DNA of 64,000 nucleotides from Artemia franciscana. Its lineage: Eukaryota; Arthropoda; Branchiopoda; Anostraca; Artemiidae. Made by a program: the position numbers and the translations under genes. The stretch lies in NCBI RefSeq assembly GCF_032884065.1, contig NW_027066194.1, positions 1 through 64,000 on the forward strand. Direction: 5' to 3'. Shown one piece after another: positions 1 to 11,902 of this stretch. How positions within the stretch are numbered: the first letter of the stretch is position 1; each line of letters begins with the position of its first letter. The notes beneath the pieces were generated by a model. That model searched no databases. It saw only the letters and a program-made list of their open reading frames with translations, and was not told where the DNA came from.

Positions 1-19
1 ATTACAGCTAAGGGGCTAT

Positions 20-960
20 TCTTGCCCTTTTTGAGATGCTAGACTCATCACTATTGCTTGTATTTTATGCCCTTTTATTAACTAAATTAGGGTCAGTAAT
101 AACGTCAACAAAGGCATCATCATTGTCAATACATAAGTTATGTAGTGTACAACATACAGTTACTACTTTAACAACAAACTTCTAGTTATGTGAAGGAAAT
201 TTGATCAGATGCCAAAACAGCCTTTTAGAAAACCGGAATTCCTTTCAATTACCATCCTTGTTGATGATAGCTTATAGTTATAATTTTATTCATCAACAGT
301 TAGGCTTCCTGTGTCCCTAAATAAGGTAAGGAGAAAATTTTTTAATGGGTAAGCTGCATCTGCTATGATGTGGTGATCAGCATCAAATATGATGCTTTTT
401 CTGTCAATATTACTGCTAAAGGGGATAACCTATAAACTCTTGCATCATGTATAGAACCAGGCACACCGGTAAATGCACTTTGTAAATCTAAGTTTATTAT
501 CATACACTGCTGGAGTAGAACCGAATGAAAATCTTTTCTGTTAATATATGATGAATGGTGCTTCTTGGGCGCCTTAATTTCAATGTGAGTACCATCAAGA
601 GCAACTCCAACACCAGGAAATCCACTCAATGACCTGAACCCTTCAATGACACTGAGTAGTCTCTGACCTTTTGGCCATACGCCTGTTGGTGATAGTGCAA
701 AAATAAAAACAGTTATTCTATGCACAACTCTAAAAACACTTGATATACAAACACCAAACCTATCTGTAACTGTCTGAGGTTGCATATATCCATAAAGTTA
801 TTAGCAATTGCTTTTAAAGAGGTATATTCAGTCCCCTATCAGCACACTCTAAAGATTTTTTTTGCATGAGGACTTCCTCTGTTTCCCTCTTCAGACGAAA
901 GTGAGATTTAAAAATGTCATCTCTCATTTTTGGTTTTGTCGTCTCATAATAATATGTTGT
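20..960 (-). pseudogene. PIF/Harbinger (HARBI1-like) nuclease pseudogene
   Basis: Relic of a HARBI1-type DDE nuclease, the transposase of PIF/Harbinger DNA transposons. The central open stretch (363-785) holds the first catalytic Asp in ALDGTHIEIKAP, followed by the family signatures YINRKDFHS and GSIHDARVYR. Downstream, in another frame, come the second Asp segment ADAAYPL and the Glu segment VIERNSGFLKG near positions 250-370. An N-terminal helix-rich piece (DDIFKSHFRLKRE) lies near 880-940 in a third frame. At least two frameshifts and several stops break the gene, so it cannot encode an active enzyme. The family also includes domesticated host genes, but the decay argues against that here. 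No terminal inverted repeats were identified. The left end may lie outside the window. Confidence 0.85.
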
Positions 961-3276
961 TTTTGCAACCTAGAACAAATATTTATAACAGTCTAAAGTT
1001 GTTCTATGCAACATCAATCATTGTATGAGTAGAAAAAAAAACTATACAGGTGCTTAAAGAGATAATTTGAACACTGGAAACACAAAACAAAATTTTTAAT
1101 TGGCTAAGTATACATTTATGTCTGTGATTATAACAAACAATGAAAAACAATTGATGTAAATCCCTTTCAAAATTTCTTTGTTGCAAATACAGAGTTGAAT
1201 ATCTAAGGACTATATTCTTATTTTTTTTAAATGTATGTCAAATTTTTTTTTAAAGAGTCAAAGAACAAAATTGAGTAAAAATGTAAAAATAGTTAAGTAA
1301 TAAATTGATACAATGACCTATAATCTACTCTAGGATATATAAGTTTCTTGGAAAGCAAGATAAACAATAGATACATAACCCCCATTACCAATGAACACCC
1401 GTAACATTTTTTTGTTCAAAGTTTATTTTTTGCGTATTCCTCTGTTATAGCACTGACACCCAAGTTCTGCATCCATTGAGGCACTGTAGGACTGGTTCAT
1501 TTTAGCTTAGCAAGAGAAAAGCCAAAGACAAGTGACAGAATAGATGGGGAATGTATAATTTGTGCTATATTTTTTCACATTATGGCGGTGGTAACGGGGG
1601 AAGATCCAGAATGTCCTTTAGGGGGTGTGCATAATAGGTTGCTTCAAAAAACTTTGCAAACAAAGAAATACCCGCAACTAAAAGGGAACCTTGACAAACA
1701 TTTGTTGTAGGTAGGTAGCGGAAATGGTAATAAATTTAACCTAAAATCCGGCAAGGTTTTAAGATCTAATAAATCTGTTGAAATTAAAATGGTATAAAAA
1801 TATTGATACAAAAAGTAGTAAGTTATAAAAAGCAGCCCGCCATAAAAAAAAAGTTATTCACCACAATGTTTTGCCTTTATACTTCTGACTACTAAAGAAA
1901 GTGATTTAAGCTTTTTATTGTAAAAAGAAAGGTGTTGACCCATCTTTTGGGACCATGCACTCTCTGTGACAATTTGTGTAGGTCAAACCATTTAGTATGT
2001 TGCCTAACTTTGTGGCATTGCTTAGTAACTATGATAGTAATGAAGAGTGGGAAATGAGGATAAAGATATATTAAATACTAAAATACTAAATAAATAAAAA
2101 AATACTAAAAGATATATTAAATACTAGTTCTTTTAGGTGTGTAACAATAAACACAGAACAAAGAGATAGGAATGCATAGAAGACATTTAAAACAAGGGTT
2201 TTAAGTATAGGCAATAAAGCATTAACTAATCAATGTTTCTTTTTAAAAATATTTTTTTAATAAACAGTGCACACTTTGACAAAATCTTAGAAATTTAGTA
2301 ATCAAAATATTACTTTTCATCACAATGTTGCATATCTTTCCAATTTTTAAAGTTCAATATATTTTGCTTAAACTACAAAACTCACAATTTTAGAAGAACA
2401 AGTCTATTTCTCTATTTCCACTCCAGCCATATCTATTTATTACACAGTCGATGTTTACCTCAATATATCAGTGAATATTTGTACTGGTCAGTCATGTCAG
2501 TTAGAGCTCTTTGTTAGGATTTCCTCTGCTATTCATCCTAATATATTCAAATAAAGACCAAAATCGTCAGAAATATAGGAACTATAATAAAGATGCATGT
2601 AGACATGTGCTTCAGACTAATTGTATCAATAAATCAATCAATACTTTTATTGACGCATATAAAATGAGTGAAGGAAAAAAAAGAGAGGAGAAAAAAAAAT
2701 TTAAGACTATGATAAGCAATACTAAATGAACGCACTATAATATGGGTGGCTATGGTCTAAAGAATATGGGTTGCATTACTCCTTTAAAAACCAATATGTG
2801 TTTGTTATCTTTGTATTTGATAGATATAGATTGGTGATTTAAATTCTCAGGGTTTCAAGCTACAGAGATTTTTAATTAATTATTTTTTAATCTTGATATT
2901 TTCAGATATTCAATTCAATCATTTAAATATTGTTAAGTCTGTTGAGCACAAAAATTTGAAATTTGACTAAGATTTAGCATTAGGTAAGAGAATTTTCCTG
3001 TAAAAATTTTGATTTGTAAACAAATTGTGGAAATATGATTGGATAACATGTATCAAAATTAGTATAAAAATCCTCAGTGGTATATAGCAGTTTAGACAGT
3101 TTTATAGACAAATACATGCAACCCCTATACCAAAACATAACTATGTTTTGTGACTGGTTGGTATTGAAAAGGTGAGAAAGTGTGAAGTAATATTGCAGTT
3201 GCATTCTGTTTCTGTGGTTAACTCCATCTGTGTGAATTTACTATTTTTACAATTTTTAAACGTTTGAAAAAAATCA
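961..3276. other. AT-rich DNA with no recognisable gene
   Basis: Unique-looking, strongly AT-rich sequence. Only short ORFs without family signatures occur (1004-1186 minus, 2511-2729 plus, 2980-3204 minus). A small duplication built on 'aatactaaa' and 'gatatattaaatacta' lies at 2068-2125. If the exons at 3277 and 4425 are real, this is the 5' flank or an upstream intron of that gene. Confidence 0.5.
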
Positions 3277-3324
3277 ATGCCATTCCACTTATTCAAACTG
3301 AGAATTCAGACCCATTTGTATGAG
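3277..3324 (+). CDS. possible first coding exon (16 codons)
   Basis: An ATG (MPFHLFKL...) with an in-frame TGA four codons upstream (TGA-Lys-Lys-Ser-Met) opens a 16-codon frame. It ends exactly at TATGAG followed by GTAAGT, a textbook 5' splice site. It finishes in phase 0, which matches the phase-0 start of the better-supported exon at 4425, so the two could be joined across a 1.1 kb intron. The reading frame is too short to carry family evidence, and chance ORFs of this size are common. It rests only on the donor site and phase agreement. Confidence 0.3.
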
Positions 3325-4424
3325 GTAAGTAAAAAAAATAAACACATAATTATTTGCATTCTTTTATAAACAATTTTTGGAAATTATTATTCTTTTTAAA
3401 TGACTACTCCAACTTTTGAAGCAGTATTTTGGCCTATATATTTAGTTTTAAGTATATCCTTATACAAACCTTTATTAAAGTTTAAAGAGTATGGCCTTTA
3501 TTTTAATGTTTTATGATGAACAGAGATGATTTGTCATATGTGGAACAGATATCAGTTAAAAAAATCAATCATCATTAATTGTGATCACGACACCGAATGC
3601 ACTCTTTATTTTTTACGGCTGACCAATCAGAGTCCAAGATTCAAGGCAAACCATTTTGAAACATCAAAAAATGGAAGTGTGGAATTGCATCTCTTACCTT
3701 TTGGGAAAGTCTTATCGCAAGTGTGCAAGACTTTCCCTACCTGTACACAAAATATGAAAAGCGATACAAAGATATTTTGTTAGTAGAAAACACATGGGAC
3801 CACATGTTCCACATAGTTCCACCCTGAAGGACCAAGGCTTTAAACCTGAGGCTGGGGTGGAAGAATCAGCAACTTAGAGCTTGAAGACCACAAAACTGAC
3901 AGATTTGATGTAAGCTAATTTGTTATTTACCTTGCTTTTCATAACTTACATATGCTAAGGGCAATCTTTTATATAGCCTAGTCTCATTTAGACCAAATAG
4001 CATAATAAAAAATACAGCCTTTATTTAACAGTATTTATAGAATTTCAATTAAATATGAAATTAAGGAAAATCTGGGGCTATTGAAAAGGGAATATGTTAA
4101 GAAAATAATTATTACTTTGTAATGTGCAAAAATTATGTTTAACATATTTTGAGGACACTTCCACTATACATTATCCCCCCTCCCTAATCTACAAATATAT
4201 AACCCAAATTATATACTTCTCACGAACCAATATTTTTTTAATTAATACTTATATTAAAATCAATGCTGACACAATGAAGATGTGATGCCAATGTTAGTCC
4301 CAGCATTAAGGCTGAGATTTATTAGTCTACTTAGCCCTTGTCTAAAAAAATTCATATATTAGTATACTTGGTATTTCTAAATTTAGAACTATTAATATCT
4401 TATTATACACCTTTTGTCTTTCAG

Positions 4425-4568
4425 ACATCCCAAAAGTATTTCTCCATTCAAGACATTTCTTGTGATGCTTATTTCACCAATGATGCTCCAGCATGTATAG
4501 ATGCAAAAGCTGACACAAATTTAACAAGCTTGCCCTTTTTTACTGGAGAAGAGCCAAGATCTGATAAG
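4425..4568 (+). CDS. internal exon of an unrecognised host gene
   Basis: A 144 bp, phase 0-0 exon. It is preceded by a pyrimidine-rich acceptor (cttttgtctttcag) and ends with GATAAG followed by GTATGT, so both splice sites are near consensus. It encodes 48 residues beginning TSQKYFSIQDIS and ending FTGEEPRSDK. Base composition is clearly less AT-rich than the flanks, and the frame stays open beyond both splice sites. The segment is polar and acidic, with no membrane segment or zinc motif. The YFSIQDI stretch faintly recalls the N-terminus of GINS-complex subunit 3, but the rest does not support that and I do not name it. No further exon of the gene was found downstream in the window. Confidence 0.6.
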
Positions 4569-5371
4569 GTATGTATTAAAGCAATTTGTCCTAAATTTTT
4601 CTATAATTCCTAATAATACACAGTTGCAGGAATAGGTTGCATCTGGCATGAATAATTTTTGTAGAATTGCAATGCTATCACACATGATTTAATATAGACA
4701 TTTGAATAAAAGATATTGTACTTTATCAGTGACTGAACCAAAAACCTGTAAGAACATCAGAGTAGTAATAGCAAATGACAAATAATTTGAAGTCTGACCT
4801 TCTCACTTGTCTTGCTTTTTGACATTCCAAGGTATTATCCTGATAGCCTTTCATGATTTGTTTCTTATTTGTTTGTGAGAAAAATCACCAACAACTTGAA
4901 AGGTCTGTATTTTGGGTGTTTTGAAGTGCACTGTTAGTTGTGTTTTATGATGGCAGTTTATGAAATCCGTGCTTCCAAAATAGCACTTATAGGTTTGCAG
5001 TAGAGTCTTGCATACTCAGAAAGCTAAACTTGATAGTCTTCAATTGATCCATTAATTTTTAGGTTTTCCATTGAAAATTTTTTTTAAAACTAATATACTC
5101 AAAATCTAAGAAGTATTATCGTGAAACTTGTGAAAAGTGTTATCTTGATTAATAAAAATAATGAATATTTCAAGGAATGAAATTACTTTACAATTTCCAA
5201 GAACAACTGTTAAAAAAATTAAAAATTCAAAAAATTAACTTCTCCCTAAATATTAGACACAATTTCCCATAGCTTCCAATGCAGAAGATTTCTCTGCAAT
5301 GACTAAACATATCATCATGGCTTAATCACTTAATAAATGATATCTTCAATATATTATTTTAAATTAAATAC
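4569..5371. other. intron or intergenic AT-rich DNA
   Basis: No coding or repeat signature was recognised. It lies directly downstream of the exon donor at 4569 and ends where the 1.25 kb dispersed repeat begins. Confidence 0.4.
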
Positions 5372-5730
5372 CATGGAAACCAGAAAAAATTAAGAATTAA
5401 CAATTTTTCGTCTGTCAGCCTACTAAGCTATCGTACTAAAATCTTGATTATCGCCTCTCCCTCCCTCTTTCACAAAATTTCCAGGCAAAATTTTAACAAA
5501 GTTTTCTTATATTAAAGGAATTATTGTAATTTCATCATATAATGAATAGTACTGTTATTAATTTATAATTAAAATTATTTAATTATTATTAATTATTATG
5601 ATCAAATTATTTAAATTATGTTTATTTAAGGTACTTGCGCGTTATAGCAACCACACTCAAGTTCTTGATCCGAGTAAAACTGGAGTTTGTCTGTGTTCAG
5701 AGATAATTAACTTCGTCTCAGTGAGATATT

Positions 5731-6027
5731 AAATAAAAAAAAACTAGTTTTTTTTTAACTGAAAGTAAGGAGCGACATTAAAACTTAAAACGAACAGAAA
5801 TTATTCCGAGTACGAAAGGGGCTGTTCCCTTCTCAACGCCCAGCTCTGTACGCTAAAGTTTGACTCTTTCTCTCAATTCCACTTTACTAAACAGTAAAAA
5901 ACTTAAGCGTAAAAAGCAGGGCGTGAGAAGGGGATAGCCCCTTTCGTATTCGGAATAATTTCTGTTCGTTTTAAGTTTTAATGTCGCTCCTTACTTTCAG
6001 TTAAAAAAACTAGTTTTTCTTATTTAA
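5731..6027. repeat. foldback hairpin element (~115 bp arms)
   Basis: The left arm contains aaggagcgacattaaaac and gaaaggggctgttccc. The right arm contains the reverse complements ggggatagcccctttc and gttttaatgtcgctcctt. The short centre (5853-5905) holds tttgactctttctctcaatt. An RNA from this locus would fold into a long imperfect hairpin. The same core recurs at 8738, 10830, 11546 and 14508. Confidence 0.85.
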
Positions 6028-6317
6028 TTTCTGAAAGTTTTTGAATTAATGCATGTTTGATTTTGGTTCTCCGCTCAAAAACTATTAAAATGAAGTTTGC
6101 ATATTAAGGCTAAATGGCTTTCTTTTTGTTTTGATCAGACGGTTTTGAGAAAAAAGGGTGGGGGAGGAGGTCTAGTTGCCAGCCAATTTATTGGTTACTT
6201 AAAGAGACAACTAGAACTTTAAATTTTTATCAAACGTTTTATTAGTAAAAAAAGTACGTAACTTAAGAATTAACTTGCGTAACGAACTTCTATATTCGTC
6301 TATTTTTATTATGTATA

Positions 6318-6500
6318 TGAGGGGGTTTGTCCTCTCGTTAATACCTCGCTCTTTACACTAAAGCTCAAATTTTGTCCCAATTCTTTAAGAATGACCCCTG
6401 AATCAGAAAGGCAGTAAAATAAATAGTTGAAATTACAAAAAATACTTTAGCGTAAAGAGCGAGATATTTAAGAGGAGAAGAACCCCTCGTATGTGTAATA
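6318..6500. repeat. second foldback hairpin of the same repeat
   Basis: The left arm reads gagggggtttgtcctctc then cgctctttacactaaag. The right arm reads ctttagcgtaaagagcgag then gaagaacccctcgta. It shares the ctttagcgtaaagagcg core with the neighbouring hairpins but has a different loop (aagaatgacccctgaatcag). A second copy lies at 15100-15285. Confidence 0.75.
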
Positions 6501-6630
6501 ATCTCTGTTTGTTTTAAATTTTAATTCTACTCCTTACTTTCAGTTGAAAAAACTTTATCATATTTATTTTTTCATTATTTTTTTATATAATAATGCTAGA
6601 AAATCCTGCCCCCCCCTTAATTGAATTTCT

Positions 6631-7624
6631 ATACAGATTAGCCTCTGTTAGCTTTACGTTTTTGTGCCACTCCATACTTTCAGTTTAAAAACATGTTTAT
6701 TAACCTGGAAGCATTTTGTTCTGTAGTTTAATATGGACGACACAGTCTATCCAAAGTAGAATCATGCGCATTTTATGGGATGGGGGATGCCGGGGTTACC
6801 GGAGGTGGTTGGGGACTCCCGATGCTTAACCCTCAAACGAGCGGAGTCTGATTAATATTCCATAGTAATCAGTTACTATTCCCATTTCGCAGTTGCTATT
6901 TTTCTACAATATTTGAATTATATTTATAGCTTTCAAAGTTCGTCATCCTACCATCCGTACCTCTATCAATAGATCCTGATTTTAGTTCAATCTATTCAAT
7001 GGACCCAATCACGGACAGTCTGTCCCCAAGTGAACTGGGTAGGGGTCTTACGAAGGGTAATATTAAAAAAAAATACTACTCTACCAGTAAAACTGACAGG
7101 CCGGGAAAAACACTATTATGCCTGATTTATTTCCTCACATTTATTTTAAACGGACCCGATTGTTTAGTTTTGGACGGGGGTCAGTGGTGTGACTCTGTAA
7201 GCTCATCTAGAATCGACCCAGCTATAAATGGGCACCTGAAGAAATCTGTGGAAGGTAAACAGGAAGGGTGTGCGAAAACACAGGATGGTTGGCCCCCACC
7301 CCCATAGCATTTCCTCGCTGAAGGCCCAAGAAGCAGAGACCAGCACAGCTGGTAGGGACTGTTAAGTCCAATGGCGTATTCTTTTGAATGGGCAAGTTCA
7401 GAATAGGAGGAAACTAGAAAATCCTAAAACAGTGAACCTTTTTTCTCATTTTGATACTTTGATAATTGTTCGGAGTTTTCCTAAAAACGGAAGGGGGTGC
7501 ATCCTTGGCCGCAACCAGTGGAACTCATTTAAAGATAAATACTCCTTTAAGTGAGCCCGCCGGACTAATTGTGCTTCAAACCATAGGTTTTAGGGAAATT
7601 TGGATTCAATACTGCTTTAAAATT
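6631..7624. other. repeat-derived or unique DNA without a recognised gene
   Basis: Higher GC than its surroundings. A 102-codon plus-strand ORF (6999-7307) has no recognisable domain and ends in PPPP read from a C-run. I treat it as chance coding in decayed repeat DNA. The sequence leads into a LINE C-terminal relic at 7625. Confidence 0.35.
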
Positions 7625-7720
7625 TTAGAATGAGAGAAAGGTTGAGATGGCTAGGACCCGTGCTACGAATGAAAAATGGCAGATTAGACGGCCAAACGGG
7701 ATGCAAGTTGTTTCCAAATT
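7625..7720 (+). pseudogene. LINE ORF2 C-terminal relic
   Basis: A short plus-strand frame reads ERLRWLGPVLRMKNGRLDGQ. This matches the conserved 'RLRWxGHVLRM' stretch found after the RT domain in many non-LTR retrotransposons. No RT domain lies adjacent, so this is an isolated fragment with no function of its own. Confidence 0.55.
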
Positions 7721-7811
7721 AGGCATGCGAGCTCATTTCGGTGGATCTAAGCGGAATTAGAAATTCCTGAATGGGTGCAAAGAGTGTGGCTCTAGAGATG
7801 TTGGTACGGAG

Positions 7812-8600
7812 GAGAAGCCTGCCTAGCTATGTTCGTGTTAGTTCACCGTAGTGAATTCTAGTAGTTGTTACAGAATCTACTAAAGTAGTGATTTGAAAAT
7901 TCTTCACATCTAACAGTCTCCTTTTGTCTATATCTACAGAGCGACTTGAACTTTGATGCTCCTTTTCCAGAAGAAGGGATAGTCATTGCAGTTCAGTTGT
8001 TACTATGAATTTCTGAAGTTTGGTTAAATTCATCATTGACCGTTGACTGTCCGAAATTGGTAGCATTGTCTCGCAGTGAGTTCTGGTATTTGTACAGAGT
8101 CCAAATTAAAAAAGTCTTCACACCTAACAACCTCCTTTTGTTTATATTAAACGATTTGTCTTTTAGGTGTATTCTTCAAGTTTTGTTTTGAGTCTTGCTA
8201 TGTTGAGAAGCGTGCCTAGCTATGATCGTGTTAGGCAGCTTGGTAAAGTAGTGAGTTTTAGTAGTTGTTACAGAATCTATAAAAAGTAGTGATTTAAAAA
8301 TTCTTCACATCTAACAGTCTCCTTTTGTCTGTATCTACAGAGTGACTTGAACTTTGATGCTCCTTTTCCAGAAGAAGGGATAGTCATTGCAGTTCAGTTG
8401 TTACTGTGAATTTCTAAAGTTTGGTTAATTTCATCATTGACCGTTGACTGTCCGAAATTGGTAGCTTTGTCTCGCAGTGAGTTCTAGTATTTGTACAGAG
8501 TCCAAATTCAAAAAGTCTTCCCGCCTAACAACCTCCTTTTGTTTCTGTTACACGATTTGTCTTTTAGGTGTATTCTTCAAGTTTTGTTTTGAGTCTTTTG
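7812..8600 (+). repeat. ~393 bp tandem duplication with an exon-like module
   Basis: Two head-to-tail units, each starting gagaagc(c/g)tgcctagctatg at 7812 and 8205. Each contains a polypyrimidine tract ending in tctacag, followed by a frame SDLNFDAPFPEEGIVIAVQ that closes at TGA within 22 codons. A third, more decayed copy lies at 36133-36362, next to an RT relic. The preserved acceptor-like tract in all three copies is notable, but there is no evidence of transcription. Confidence 0.7.
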
Positions 8601-8737
8601 TGAAGTCACGAAACACTTCGTGAAAAAAAGTAAGATTTTGGGATTGAATGCTCATGTCTCCTGCTGACCTTCTCGGAATCGACTTTCATCTATTTAAAAA
8701 AAAACAAAATAAAAACAATAGAAAAATAAAAAATTTT

Positions 8738-9032
8738 AATTGCAAGTAAAGAGCGACATTAAAATTTTAAACGAACAGAAGTTTTTCCGTATGTGAAAGG
8801 GGTTGTCCCCTTTGCAACGCCTCGCTCTTTACGCTAAAGTTTGACTCTTTGTCACAGCTCTACTTTTTAAAACAATAAAAAAAACTTTAGCGTAACGAGC
8901 GAGGTGTTGAGGAGGGGACAATTTTCATATACGTCATATATCACTATTACACTTATACATATACTTCAATATTTCATATACGGAATAATTTCTGTTCGTT
9001 TTAAGTTTTAATGTCGCTCCTTGCTTTTATTT
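8738..9032. repeat. foldback hairpin element
   Basis: The left arm starts gcaagtaaagagcgacatta and continues gaaaggggttgtcccc to cgctctttacgctaaag. The right arm has ctttagcgtaacgagcgagg and ends ttttaatgtcgctccttgc. A short insertion of tcatatac-type repeats enlarges the right arm near 8930-8980. It belongs to the same family as 5731-6027. Confidence 0.8.
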
Positions 9033-9335
9033 AAAAAAAAAGTTCTTTTTTTATTTATTTTCTGAACGTTTTTGAATTAATGTATGTTTTGATCACCGCA
9101 CATGAATCATTAAAACAAAACTTACATCTTTATTTTGGCTATATGGCTTTCTCATAGTTTTGATCGGACGATCAGAGTTGCCCTCCTACTTGCCCTCCAA
9201 ATTTTGGCTACTTAAAAATACAACTAGATTTTTTATTTTTGTACGAACGTTTTTGTTAGTAATAAATATACGTACCTCACGAATTAACTTACGTATCGAA
9301 CTTCTATATTTGTGTATTTTTATCATACAGTTAGT

Positions 9336-10200
9336 GGTACCGAACTGTAGTAAGGAGCGACCTGGCTCAATAGTAACCGAAACTTACAAAAAATGGAATT
9401 TTGATACCAATAGTTACATCAAAAGAATCGCATTTTAATGCTGATTTTAAATATATAAGTTTCATCAAGATCAGGTATATTTATCAAAAGCTACGAGCCT
9501 GAGAAAATTTGCCTCATTCTAGAAAATAGGGGGAACACCCCCTAAAAGTCATACAATCTTATTGGTGGTATTGGTCCACAGGAATTGGTGGTTGAAAAAG
9601 ATGTATGCAAGACATTACTCAGGGATTAACGAAACGTATTGTTGATGCTTGTATCGGCATTTAGTTCCTCTTTATTAGTTTGACAGACAGCGCTGTCTAT
9701 TGTTACCGCGTGTTACTTCTAGCGAAGTTTGCCAGATGTCTTGCCAGTTCAATGGGTATCCTGCTCTTGTTACTAGGGCTTGCCCGGTAAAAACAGAAGA
9801 TTTTACGGTCATCAAACAGTTTGGTAACGAACTGTAGTAAGTAGTGACCCGGCTCAATAGTAACCGAAACTAAAAAAAAATGAAATTTTGATACCAATAG
9901 TTACATCAAAAGAATCGTATTTTAATGTTGATTTTAAATATATAAGTTTCGTCAAGTTTAGTCTTATCCATTAAAAGTTAAGATCCTGAGAAAATTTGTA
10001 TTATTTTAGAAAATAGGAGGGAAAACCCCCTAAAACTCATACAATTTTAATGAAAATCATACCATCAGATTCAGCATATCAGAGAACCTTATTGTAGAAG
10101 TTTCAAGCTCCTATCTACAAAAATGTGGAATTTCGCATTTTTTGCCAGAAGACAGATCACGGATTTGTTTTGTTTGTTTGTTTTTTTGTTTTAGTTGTTT
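9336..10200 (+). repeat. dispersed non-coding repeat, two diverged copies
   Basis: Copies at 9336-9560 and 9822-10050 share gtagtaaggagcgacctgg, gtaaccgaaact and gataccaatagttacatcaa. The second runs on into the block that includes gaatttcgcattttttgcc. A reverse-orientation copy lies at 56563-56970. Apparent ORFs (for example 9160-9438) are readings through this repeat and have no domain. Confidence 0.7.
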
Positions 10201-11470
10201 TCCCAGGGGTGATCGTATTGACTCAGTGGTCCTAGAATGTCTTGAGAGGGCTCATTCTAAAGGAAATTAAAAGTTCTAGTGCCCTTTTTGAGTGACCAAA
10301 AAACTAGAGGGCCCCTAGGCCCCCTCCCACGCTTATTTTTTCCCCAAAGTCACCGGATCAACATTATGATATAGCCATTTTATTAACCATAGTTGAAAAA
10401 ACCTAATAACTGTGTCTGTAGGGACGACTTACTCCCCCGCAGTTCCCGTGGGAGGGGCTGCAAGTTATAAACTTTGACCTGTGTTTACATATAGTAATGG
10501 TTACTGGGAAGTGTACAGACGTTTTCAGGGGGATTTTTTTTGTTTAGGGGGAGAGTTGAGGGGGGTTACGTCCCCGTGGGAGGGGCTGCAAGCTACAGAC
10601 TTTGACCTGTGTTTACATATAGTATTGGTTACGGGAAGTGTACAGACGTTTTCAGTGGGAGCTTTTGGTTTAGGGGGGGGGGGTACGTGGGAGGATACTT
10701 CCATGGAGAAACTTTTCATGGGGGAAGAGAATAATAATCAAGGGCGTATGATTTCCTAGCATTATTTGAAAAAACAATGAAAAAATAAATTTGAAAAAAA
10801 ATTTCTACTGAAAGTAAGGAGCAGCATTAAAACCTAAAATACCTAACTCTTTACGCTAAAGTATTTTTAGTAATTTCGACTATTTATTCTACGGCCTTTG
10901 TGATTCAGAGGTCATTCTTAAGGAATTGGGACAAAATTTAAGCTTTAGTGTAAAGAGCGAGGTATCGACGAGGGTTGAACCCCCTCATATACGCAATAAA
11001 AACATAGGAATATAGAATTTCGTTACGTAAGCTAATTCGTAAGTTACGCATATTCCTTACCAATGAAAACGTTTGGAAAAAATTTAAAGTTCTAGTTGCT
11101 TTTTTAAGTAATCAAAAAAATGGAGGGCAACTAGGCCTTCTCCCTCGCTCATTTTTCTTAAAATCTTCCGATTAATTGCAATTAATTAATATGCAAATTT
11201 CTTTTTAATTATTTATGTGTGGAGAGCCAAGATCAAAACATGCGTTAATTCAAAAACGTCCAGAAATTAAAAAAAAAAAACTTTTAAATGAAAGTAAGGA
11301 GTTTCTGCATCCTTTACCTCCTAAGAAATTGTTTTCCCCTACTAGGAACAGCGTGGTCTTCATCGTGCTACATGAAGCCTCCACGATTAGACAATAGAAG
11401 ATGAGTTTGTTAAACATAGTGGCCCTGAGGTTATAAATAAATAATATGAAAAAAACTTCGTTTTCTTAAA
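10201..11470. repeat. mosaic of dispersed repeats with a ~128 bp tandem duplication
   Basis: The block tcccgtgggaggggctgcaa is duplicated (about 10443 and 10571), each copy followed by gtgtttacatatagta. It reappears in reverse orientation near 17800 and 22960. A short hairpin of the ctttacgctaaag family spans about 10830-10975. No gene was found. ORFs 10481-10759 and 11215-11397 are low-complexity readings. Confidence 0.6.
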
Positions 11471-11545
11471 GAATTAAAGAGGCTGCGTCCCAAAGTCGAA
11501 CCTTAAAACGTACAGGAATTAGGAGAGGCAGTTGGCCGCCCCCCA

Positions 11546-11902
11546 AACCCCCCGGTTTTAAAGACTTTTGTACAGGTTTTTTGTTATGGGGGGCTGCCGC
11601 TCCCCGGACCCCCCGCTCTTGTCTCCGGAAAGGCGTTCTTTTAATTCGTAAATGAGAGCGGCTGCTTCCTCATCAACGTCTCGCTCTTTACGCTAAAGTT
11701 TGACTCTGTCTCTCAATTTTTCTTTTTAAAACAGTAAAAAACTTTAGCGTAAAGAGCGGGGCGTTGATGAGGAAGCAGCCTCTTTCATATACGAATTAAA
11801 AGAGGGCTTTTCCGAAGCCAAGAGCGGGGGGTTAGGGGGGCGGCAGCCCCCCACAACAATAAACCTGTACAAAAGAGTCTTTAAAAGCGGGGTGTCGACT
11901 GA
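11546..11902. repeat. near-perfect ~155 bp-arm palindrome
   Basis: The left arm (11546-11698) and right arm (11747-11902) are reverse complements over about 155 bp. Matching landmarks are ttttaaagac / gtctttaaaa, tttgtacagg / cctgtacaaa, ggggggctgccg / cggcagcccccc and gcttcctcatcaacg / cgttgatgaggaagc. The ~48 bp centre contains tttgactctgtctctcaatt. The outer arms extend well beyond the core shared with other hairpins. It abuts and truncates a Helitron helicase fragment. Confidence 0.9.

Larger units (their letters stand above)
5372..6630 (+). repeat. 1.25 kb dispersed repeat, copy 1 (contains two hairpins)
   Basis: Starts at ccatggaaaccagaaaaaat and matches 14138-15405 almost base for base throughout, with small indels. 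It includes the block gtacttgcgcgttatagcaa and two foldback hairpins (5731-6027 and 6318-6500). The copies diverge after about 6630. It has no coding capacity. The shared left context 'aattaaata' in both copies suggests the boundary is near there. It is a non-autonomous element or a composite of smaller ones. Confidence 0.8.

Noticed and set aside
4425-4568. Naming the exon as GINS3/PSF3
   Set aside because: Only a YFS-x-DI stretch is similar; the expected downstream Leu-Pro-Leu-Trp region is absent.
6999-7307. 102-codon ORF
   Set aside because: No domain, ends in a C-run, and lies in decayed repeat-like DNA.
10525-10719. Proline/lysine-rich ORF in the mosaic repeat
   Set aside because: The same DNA recurs in copies A and B as non-coding repeat with different frames.
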